Position numbers and translations under genes: made by a program. 64,000 nucleotides of DNA from JANQSP01 sp965237565 (GTDB taxonomy: Bacteria; Bdellovibrionota; Bdellovibrionia; Bdellovibrionales; UBA1609): contig OZ250145.1 in the NCBI GenBank assembly GCA_965237565.1, forward strand, positions 1,240,001 to 1,304,000, in the 5' to 3' direction. The notes beneath the pieces were generated by a model. The model was not told the origin of the DNA. It ran no database searches and worked only from the letters and a program-made list of their open reading frames with translations. Below are positions 25,991 to 32,749 of this stretch, one piece after another (position 1 is the first letter of the stretch; the number at the start of each line of letters is the position of its first letter).

Positions 25991-27217
25991 ATGAACTTTA
26001 TTGCTCCTGAAAAACAGTTAAGTCAAATAAAATGTCAAGCCGTTGATTTGGTCTCAGAAGAAGAGTTGTTAAAAAAACTAAAAAAAAGTTTCCAAACAAA
26101 AAAACCCCTGCGGATCAAAGCAGGATTTGATCCCTCCCGTCCAGATTTACATCTAGGACACGCCGTTTTGCTCAACAAATTGAAATTGTTCCAAGATTTA
26201 CACCACCAAGTTGTCTTCCTCATCGGAGACTTTACAGCCCAAATCGGCGATCCTTCCGGCATGGACCAAACTCGCCCCATTTTAAATAAAGAAGAAGTGA
26301 AACAAAATTCTAACACCTACTTGAAACAAGTTTTCAAAATTCTAGACAAAAATAAAACGGAAGTGCGATTCAACTCTTCTTGGATGGACAAAATATCGCC
26401 TGCAGATATGATCCATCTAATCAGCCAATACACTCTTGCTCGCATGTTAGAAAGAGAAGACTTCTCTAAAAGATTTGCAAACAAAAAATCCATCTGCCTA
26501 CATGAATTTTTGTACCCTCTTTTGCAAGGCTATGACTCTGTCGTCCTGAAAGCAGACATAGAGCTAGGGGGAACAGACCAACTGTTCAATCTTTTGGTGG
26601 GACGAGAATTGCAAAAAAAATACAAGCAAGAATCTCAATGCATTCTAACTATGCCAGTTTTGGAGGGCCTAGACGGTGTAAAAAAAATGTCCAAAAGTTA
26701 TGATAATTTTATTGCGCTAGAAGATAGCCCTAGAGAAATGTTCGGAAAAACAATGAAAATCAGCGATAAACTCATGCTTCGCTACTATGAACTGCTCACA
26801 GATAAAACAGAAAAACAAATCTCTGAATTAAAACAAAATCTCCAAACGAAAAAAATTCACCCAAAGAAAATCAAAATGGAATTGGCTAGCTTTTTTGTGG
26901 AAAAATTTCACAGCCCCTCTCTAGCAAAAAAAGCAGAAAAAGAATTTCAAAATATCTTCTCTGAAGGAGGAATTCCCTCGGATATGGAGGAATTTGTTTG
27001 CTCTTCATCCAAACCCATATGGATCTGTCGCCTCATTCATGAAGCAGGTCTTTGCTCATCGACCAGCGAAGCTCGCCGGCTAATCAAAAGCTCTGCCGTC
27101 AGTTTGGATGGAAAAAAAATCAAAGATATTGATTCGCAAATTCAATTGAAAGAAAAAGAAAATCCAATCCTAAAAGTTGGCAAAAGACGATTTATAAAAA
27201 TAAAGGTGGTAAAATGA
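25991..27217 (+). CDS. tyrS: Tyrosyl-tRNA synthetase
   Basis: About 408 residues from the ATG at 25991, the start that fits family length (an in-frame ATG at 25952 adds 13). A class I synthetase of the TyrZ-like bacterial branch: KAGFDPSRPDLHLGHAVLL contains the HIGH-type HLGH. QIGDPSG, the tyrosine pocket YPLLQGYDSVVLKADIELGGTDQ-like region, and KKMSKSYDN with the KMSKS loop are all present. A C-terminal S4 RNA-binding domain is present (SEARRLIKSSAVSLDG). It overlaps the ferredoxin gene by four bases and follows rny closely. Confidence 0.97.
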   Translation: MNFIAPEKQLSQIKCQAVDLVSEEELLKKLKKSFQTKKPLRIKAGFDPSRPDLHLGHAVLLNKLKLFQDLHHQVVFLIGDFTAQIGDPSGMDQTRPILNKEEVKQNSNTYLKQVFKILDKNKTEVRFNSSWMDKISPADMIHLISQYTLARMLEREDFSKRFANKKSICLHEFLYPLLQGYDSVVLKADIELGGTDQLFNLLVGRELQKKYKQESQCILTMPVLEGLDGVKKMSKSYDNFIALEDSPREMFGKTMKISDKLMLRYYELLTDKTEKQISELKQNLQTKKIHPKKIKMELASFFVEKFHSPSLAKKAEKEFQNIFSEGGIPSDMEEFVCSSSKPIWICRLIHEAGLCSSTSEARRLIKSSAVSLDGKKIKDIDSQIQLKEKENPILKVGKRRFIKIKVVK

Positions 27218-27822
27218 AAATTACATTCCTCCCGCAAAATATATCAACCGAGATCACATCTGGAAAAAGTGTGATGGATATTGCTCGTGAAAAGAAACTG
27301 CCCGTTAGCTCCTCTTGCAATGGTATGTGTACCTGTGCAGAATGCCGTATTTATGTCGTAAAAGGAGAAGCTCACATCCTACCCCCCTCGACAAAAGAAA
27401 TGGAATTGATCGGAGGAGGCTATTATATCGACAATCGCAGGCTCGCTTGCCAACTCTTTTGCTTTGGAGATGTTACAGTGGATCTGTCTGAACAAGTGGA
27501 AAGAGCAAAACAAAAAACAGGCATTACAAAACAATTTTTGAAAAGATTGCAAAAAACAAACCCGCAAGAGTCTTCTTCAGTGAGTGGAATTTTGATCGAA
27601 CAAGACCAAGCTATTAAGAATATTAAACCCTCTGAAGTAGAACATTTTGAAAAAAAATTCCAAGATCTAGACCCTTTTTACCAAGTAAAAAAAGAAAACT
27701 TCTTCCAGCAAAAAAGATCATCAGACCAAGAAAAAAAATCATCCAATTTTCGCGATGAACAATGGAAAAGCCGAAACAAAAAAAGAAGAAATAATAGAAA
27801 AAGGAAAAACAAAAAATATTAA
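27214..27822 (+). CDS. 2Fe-2S ferredoxin with basic C-terminal tail
   Basis: A 202-residue protein. Residues 1-100 are an adrenodoxin-type [2Fe-2S] ferredoxin with ligands Cys35, Cys41, Cys44 and Cys79 (spacing C-x5-C-x2-C-x34-C); Cys39 is an extra. The rest, about 100 residues, is polar and ends in a strongly basic tail (RNKKRRNNRKRKNKK), unusual for a ferredoxin and suggestive of RNA or acidic-partner binding. Its ATG overlaps the tyrS stop, so it is translationally coupled to tyrS and rny. Its end overlaps the convergent acyl-CoA dehydrogenase by four bases. Redox partner unknown. Confidence 0.9.
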   Translation: MKITFLPQNISTEITSGKSVMDIAREKKLPVSSSCNGMCTCAECRIYVVKGEAHILPPSTKEMELIGGGYYIDNRRLACQLFCFGDVTVDLSEQVERAKQKTGITKQFLKRLQKTNPQESSSVSGILIEQDQAIKNIKPSEVEHFEKKFQDLDPFYQVKKENFFQQKRSSDQEKKSSNFRDEQWKSRNKKRRNNRKRKNKKY

Positions 27823-29009
27823 ATGCGGTGTTTTTCCAACTCCTTGGCGATGTTTTTTTCCAGAGCCTCATTGGTGCCTCCGCCAATTTCTAATAGCTTC
27901 GCATCTCGCCAAAATCTCTCTACCTTGTACTCTCCCACATAACCATAGCCTCCCAAAACTTGAATCGCCCGGTCAGCCACCTTTTTTGCCATCTGAGCAG
28001 AAAGCAACTTCACAGCATCACAGTCAAGCCTCTGATTCACTTCATTCAAACGTATTTCCCTAGCTACCTTGTACACGTAGCTCCGACAAGCCATGAATTC
28101 TGCATAACTCTCAGATAAATATTTTTGAATCTGGCCAAAATGACGAATTGTCTTTTTAAAAGCCATTCTTTCACTAGCGTATTTATTCATCTCAGCGAGA
28201 CATCTCTTAGCAATACCCAAAGCCATAGCCGCCAAACTAAGCCTCTCAATTTCCAAATTTCTCATCATTTGAGTGAGTCCTCCCTCCCCTTTCACTCCCA
28301 ATTTATTTTTCTCAGAAATCAAACACTCATTAAAAACCAATTCAGCCGTATTCGAGCTTCTCATTCCTGTTTTGTACTTGATTTTTTGTCCTACCGCATA
28401 GCCCTTACACCCCTTCTCCACTATGAAGGCAAAGATTTTTCCTTCTTCTGATTTTGCATATACCAAAAGACAATCTGCAGGAGTTTTGTCCTCATCCAAC
28501 GTGCCATTTGTGATCCACATTTTTCTGCCATTTAATACAAAAGCATCTTTTTTTCTCTCAAAGGATGTCCTCATAGCCAAAACATCCGTTCCCGCTTCTG
28601 CCTCAGACATAGCCATTGCTCCAACCCATTCCCCTGAACAAAGCTTGGGAAGCCACCTTTTTTTCTGCTCCGCTATGGCGTTTTGTGCAATATTGTGAGT
28701 ACACAACATAGAGTGAGCCAAATAAGCCAAACACAGACCAGGGTCAGAGCTACTGAGCTCCTCATGAGCAATGACAACAGTTACGGCATCCATTCCCGAA
28801 CCCCCATACTCCGGATCTACCGTGATACCCAGTAAACCCAAAGGACCCATTTTTTTGAACAATGCTAAGTTGAATTTCTCTTTGCGATCATGAAAAGAAG
28901 CCTGTTTTTCCACCTCTTCTTTCACGAAAGAAAGCATAGTCTGGCGAAAAATTACATGCTCCTCCGCAGGATGAAAAAGATCAAACTTTCGTGGGCCATT
29001 TGTCTCCAT
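27819..29009 (-). CDS. Acyl-CoA dehydrogenase (isovaleryl-CoA dehydrogenase-like)
   Basis: A 396-residue FAD enzyme that introduces an alpha-beta double bond into acyl-CoA. It carries GLLGITVDPEYGGSGMD, the FAD loop AMAMSEAEAGTDV, KMWITNGTLDED, TGMRSSNTAELVF, and the segment NLEIERLSLAA. That segment holds Glu at the place where isovaleryl-CoA dehydrogenase has its catalytic base. The end has VLGGYGYVGEYKVERFWRDAKLLEIGGGTNEAL. The usual G-x-G-T-x-E-I-x-R is altered after Glu. Other steps of leucine or fatty acid breakdown are not nearby. It stands alone, convergent with ferredoxin, with its own upstream region. Confidence 0.92.
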   Translation of the reverse strand: METNGPRKFDLFHPAEEHVIFRQTMLSFVKEEVEKQASFHDRKEKFNLALFKKMGPLGLLGITVDPEYGGSGMDAVTVVIAHEELSSSDPGLCLAYLAHSMLCTHNIAQNAIAEQKKRWLPKLCSGEWVGAMAMSEAEAGTDVLAMRTSFERKKDAFVLNGRKMWITNGTLDEDKTPADCLLVYAKSEEGKIFAFIVEKGCKGYAVGQKIKYKTGMRSSNTAELVFNECLISEKNKLGVKGEGGLTQMMRNLEIERLSLAAMALGIAKRCLAEMNKYASERMAFKKTIRHFGQIQKYLSESYAEFMACRSYVYKVAREIRLNEVNQRLDCDAVKLLSAQMAKKVADRAIQVLGGYGYVGEYKVERFWRDAKLLEIGGGTNEALEKNIAKELEKHRI

Positions 29010-29185
29010 TACCCCTCCGTTCTATCATAAATAAATAAAAGTTGCCCAAAACCAGCCCCTCGTGCTACGCTAAGTAAGAGGAGCTATCGAGTCAAGTTTC
29101 ATTCCAGTAAACAAAAAAAGCTCATTGCAAAGGCGAAAGAATCACCTACCTGCTCCACCCAGTGATTGAACAAAGGATGTAAAAA

Positions 29186-29512
29186 ATGATTGTAATATCC
29201 AATTCGGCTGCTGAACAAATAAAGGTCTTGATAAAAAAAGACCAGTTGGATGGTAGCAAACTCTTGCGAGTGTCTGTCAAAGAAGGTGGGTGCTCTGGAT
29301 TTTCCTACAATTTGGATTTTGATCAAGATAAAAATGACAATGACAAAGTTTTTGAATCCAACGGAGTCCAACTCATCGTGGACTCTAAAAGCCTTCTCTA
29401 CCTCATGGGTATGTCCCTCAATTTTGATGGCGGATTAAGCGGAAAAGGCTTCACCTTCTCCAATCCAAACGCTTCCAAAACCTGTGGATGCGGTTTTTCC
29501 TTCAATGTGTAA
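29186..29512 (+). CDS. A-type iron-sulfur carrier (IscA/ErpA family)
   Basis: A 108-residue HesB-family protein that carries and delivers Fe-S clusters. The three conserved cysteines are Cys36 in GGCSGFSY and Cys100/Cys102 in TCGCGFSF; the pattern F-x-S-N-P-N-A precedes the last pair. Length is standard. It is monocistronic here, with no isc or suf genes beside it. Fe-S clients in the window include the ferredoxin at 27214. Subfamily (ErpA, IscA or SufA) cannot be fixed by eye. Confidence 0.94.
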   Translation: MIVISNSAAEQIKVLIKKDQLDGSKLLRVSVKEGGCSGFSYNLDFDQDKNDNDKVFESNGVQLIVDSKSLLYLMGMSLNFDGGLSGKGFTFSNPNASKTCGCGFSFNV

Positions 29513-29570
29513 AATCAAAATACAAAGATGAATCCCCTCGTTGGAAAGCGCTTGCCTATCGGCAAATCAA

Positions 29571-30428
29571 TCACTTGCCGGAAAATAAAAGAGACTTTTG
29601 ATAAATCTTTTTGATTTCCTCTTGGTTGAAATAGTTTTTGTGTTTCTCATAGCCCTTTAATAGAATTTGGCACTTCTCTCTAAGCACATGAAGCAATTCT
29701 CGCCTTTCATATTCTGCGAGCAGAGGATTTTCCAGATGCTCTGCCAAAGCCCTCACTCTCCATTCATCCATCGCTTTGTATTTTTTGGATAGCTGCCCCG
29801 AATGGCCTCCATACTTCCTCACCAAGGGACGCTCAACAAAACCAACAAGAGTGCGAGAGGTGATCCGCAACCACATCTCATAGTCTTCACAAACGGGAAA
29901 ATCTTCACGAAAAAATCCAACCTGATTCAATAGTTCCCTTTGAACCAGCACGGCAGAAGGGCTGATACAACAGAGCCACAAATTATCTACAAAAACACGC
30001 CCTCCCCTTTTTCGATGCTTTTTTTTTTGATTCACTTGCTTCCCATCACGAATCCAAATTTCATTCGTGTGAACCAAAAGATGCTCCGGATGCTCAGCCA
30101 CCCACCCCATCTGTTGGCCGAGTTTCTCATCCAACCACTCATCATCAGAATCCAAGAAAGCCACCCACTTCGCCCGACCCTCTTCCAATCCCAGGTTGCG
30201 AGCAAAACTAACCCCTCTGTTCAAAGCCTGATGGATGACCCGCATCTGCCGATCAGGAAATAGCCTTTGCCACTTTTTTAAAAGAACCCTTGTTTCATCT
30301 GTGGAACCATCGTCCACCACCCACAAAGTAAATTTTTTAAACTTCTGTGCAAACACTGAACGAATGGAACGATCCAAGGTAAAAGCCCGATTGAAAGTAG
30401 GAATGATAATATCTATTTCTGAAAGCAT
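29571..30428 (-). CDS. Family 2 glycosyltransferase
   Basis: About 285 residues from the ATG at 30428 (an in-frame GTG at 30452 adds eight). A GT-A fold: IDIIIPTFNRAFTLDRSIRS, WVVDDGSTDETRVLL (nucleotide binding), RNLGLEEGRAKWVAFLDSDDEW (metal-binding DSDD), then CEDYEMWLRI near residue 200. This places it among enzymes adding sugars to surface polysaccharide or lipid-linked chains. There is no membrane segment and no other glycan gene next to it, so the acceptor is unknown. Confidence 0.92.
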   Translation of the reverse strand: MLSEIDIIIPTFNRAFTLDRSIRSVFAQKFKKFTLWVVDDGSTDETRVLLKKWQRLFPDRQMRVIHQALNRGVSFARNLGLEEGRAKWVAFLDSDDEWLDEKLGQQMGWVAEHPEHLLVHTNEIWIRDGKQVNQKKKHRKRGGRVFVDNLWLCCISPSAVLVQRELLNQVGFFREDFPVCEDYEMWLRITSRTLVGFVERPLVRKYGGHSGQLSKKYKAMDEWRVRALAEHLENPLLAEYERRELLHVLREKCQILLKGYEKHKNYFNQEEIKKIYQKSLLFSGK

Positions 30429-30564
30429 ATTTGAATTATTTAATTTTTTCACACATTTTAACGAAAAAATGAGTTGATTTTATCCATGGTTTTTGATCTT
30501 CTTTTATGAAAAGTCAAGCACTCAAAAGTTTACCAACCCCCTATCTTATTGGAGTATCCCAACC

Positions 30565-31524
30565 ATGCAACCCTCTACTCTCTTTGAAGGCTCTGAAAAA
30601 AAATTAGAAATCATTTTCTCCCCCACTATGGAACCTCTAAGAAATCGCAAACACTCCCTTTGGAAGAAAATTTGTGAGAAAGCAAATAGCCATATCGTTT
30701 CTCGCTTTTCCAGTCGCTTTTGCAATTCATACATCCTGTCAGAATCCAGCCTGTTTGTTTGGGATCACCGATTGTTAATGCTCACTTGTGGCCAAACATC
30801 TTTGATTCACTCTATTATTGCTCTGCTGAAACATTTCAAAGATTCAGATATTGAATTGCTGTTTTACCAACGAAAAAATGAACTCTTTCCACATAATCAA
30901 AAAAGTTCCTTCATGGAAGACATTTACAAAATCGAAAAAAAAATGCCAGGGCAAGCGTACCGTTTTGGACAACCGCATGAGCATCACTTTCAAATATTCC
31001 ACTCAAAAAGTGACTACCAAGAAAAAAATCAAGACCGAACCATTGAGATACTCATGTATGACTTGGATGACAGAATTAAACAATTTTTTTTTGAGGCCGA
31101 AGGATCTGCCGAAGTCAGAAAGCGATTCAAGTTGGATCAACTATTTAAAAATACACAAATAGATGATCACCACTTTAGCCCGCACGGCTACTCCCTCAAC
31201 GGACTGAGAGACAAAAAGGAATACTACACCATTCATGCCACTCCCCAAGAACCTGGATTCTATGTCAGTTTTGAAACAAATATCATCGAAGAACCGCCCA
31301 AACAAATTATCGAGAAAATACTCAAGCTATTCAAACCAACTACTTTTGATCTCATCTTGTTCTCCTCCAATAAAAAAATAGAAAACTTTTCTTTTGATCT
31401 TTTTACACAATCAGCCTACTTTACAAAACGCTTGGAATGCGAATACGAAATCCATTTTTATAGTTTTTTTCAATCCTTTGCGTATCCCCTTCCAGCCTTT
31501 CAATTGAAACACAAGGGAGGATGA
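30565..31524 (+). CDS. speD: S-adenosylmethionine decarboxylase, eukaryotic type
   Basis: About 319 residues from the ATG at 30565, which has GGAG ten bases upstream; an earlier in-frame ATG at 30493 is less likely. The sequence follows the eukaryotic AdoMetDC, not the short bacterial SpeD. The start FEGSEKKLEI holds the two catalytic Glu. The self-cleavage site is SESSLF, where Ser61 would become the pyruvoyl group. LTCGQT holds Cys75 (human Cys82). FFY/FYQRKNE, then TIEILMYDLD, SPHGYSLNG (processing Ser, human Ser229) and YYTIHATPQEPGFYVSFETN (His, human His243) complete the set. It makes decarboxylated AdoMet for spermidine synthesis. It overlaps speE by four bases. Confidence 0.93.
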   Translation: MQPSTLFEGSEKKLEIIFSPTMEPLRNRKHSLWKKICEKANSHIVSRFSSRFCNSYILSESSLFVWDHRLLMLTCGQTSLIHSIIALLKHFKDSDIELLFYQRKNELFPHNQKSSFMEDIYKIEKKMPGQAYRFGQPHEHHFQIFHSKSDYQEKNQDRTIEILMYDLDDRIKQFFFEAEGSAEVRKRFKLDQLFKNTQIDDHHFSPHGYSLNGLRDKKEYYTIHATPQEPGFYVSFETNIIEEPPKQIIEKILKLFKPTTFDLILFSSNKKIENFSFDLFTQSAYFTKRLECEYEIHFYSFFQSFAYPLPAFQLKHKGG

Positions 31525-32420
31525 ATATGAGTCTGCTAGATTGGGAAACACAAAAAAGCTCTGGGATGGACCTGTGGGTTGAAGAAAGACACAGAAAAGA
31601 CTACTATGCCACTCGTTTTAAATGCAAAAAAGTACTGTTTTCTGCAAAAACAAACTATCAGCACATCGATGTGATTGATACGGAAGCCTACGGACATATC
31701 TTATTGAATGACGGCATCATACAATTGAGCGAAAAAGATGAGTTTGTTTACCATGAAATGATGGCCCATGTCCCTTTATTTACACACCCCAAACCAGAAA
31801 ATGTATTGATCATCGGTGGAGGAGACGGCGGGGTGGCTCGCGAGGTCCTACGTCATGATAGTGTGAAACAATGCACTCTCGTAGATATTGACGAAGTGGT
31901 GGTTCAAGTCTCCAAAAAATATTTTCCAAGTATGTCGCCTGTTTTTAACAATCCGAAACTGAAACTGAAAATTGAAGACGGAGTGCAATTTATAAAAAAT
32001 ACAAATGAAAAATTTGATATTATTTTGGTGGATTCCACAGATCCTATCGGCCCAGCTTCTGCCCTATTTGCAAAAAAATTCTACGAAGAAATCTCTTCTA
32101 CCCTGAACAGTGAAGGGTTGGTCGTTGTTCAGGCGGAATCCTCATTCTTTGAAATCAAAACACAAGCTCTTATTTTACAATGTTTTCATTCTCTATTTCC
32201 GGTCTCTCAACTCTATCATTTCTCCAACATGGTTTACCCAGGAGGACTCTGGTCTTTTGCACTTGGATCCAAGCGATTTCATCCTATCAAAGATGTTCAA
32301 AAAGAAAAGAACTCCTGCACCGGCTGGGATCTATGCTATTATAACCCAAAGATTCATCAATCCGCCTTCTCACAACCTGAATTTGTAAAAAAAGAATTGG
32401 GGCAATGGGTCAAAGGATGA
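31521..32420 (+). CDS. speE: Spermidine synthase
   Basis: A 299-residue aminopropyltransferase that adds the aminopropyl group of decarboxylated AdoMet to putrescine. Signatures: LLNDGIIQLSEKDEFVYHEM, the AdoMet site VLIIGGGDGGVAREVLRH, VDIDEVVVQVSKKYFP, DGVQFI, and the gate region VDSTDPIGPASALF with the catalytic Asp. The N-terminal beta hairpin segment QHIDVIDTEAYG is present, which fits the full-size plant/animal/Thermotoga-like architecture. Coupled to the AdoMet decarboxylase gene by an ATGA overlap, so the two make a complete operon for the final steps; the putrescine source is not in the window. Confidence 0.96.
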   Translation: MNMSLLDWETQKSSGMDLWVEERHRKDYYATRFKCKKVLFSAKTNYQHIDVIDTEAYGHILLNDGIIQLSEKDEFVYHEMMAHVPLFTHPKPENVLIIGGGDGGVAREVLRHDSVKQCTLVDIDEVVVQVSKKYFPSMSPVFNNPKLKLKIEDGVQFIKNTNEKFDIILVDSTDPIGPASALFAKKFYEEISSTLNSEGLVVVQAESSFFEIKTQALILQCFHSLFPVSQLYHFSNMVYPGGLWSFALGSKRFHPIKDVQKEKNSCTGWDLCYYNPKIHQSAFSQPEFVKKELGQWVKG

Positions 32421-32749
32421 AACAGAAATTTCTCCATAAGAGATGCAATTTTTTCATTCAGAAAAATCAATGGGTAAGAACACATAAATAAAGATCATTT
32501 CTCTGCAGAAAGCGAGCCTTCTCTAATGAAAAAAAAATTAAATAGGAAAATATTACACGTTCAGAAAGGATTCTTCCATCGAAAAAGCCAACAGAAAAAA
32601 CATACCAAAGTCCTTCAAGTAACTTACGCCCTTGAATCAATAATAAAAGTATATTTGCTTCTTATTTTCGTTGCCCCCTATATGTTTTCTAACTTAGTCT
32701 GTTACGTAGATAGTTGCATAACAACCAGAAACCCTCATAAAAAGGTCAT
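32421..32749. other. Intergenic region, 329 bases, no convincing gene
   Basis: A plus-strand frame of 77 codons (32526-32759) is open, but its product is basic at the start, has no domain and overlaps the start of the next gene. I regard it as doubtful. No terminator with a clear T-run and no standard promoter were found. Confidence 0.5.
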
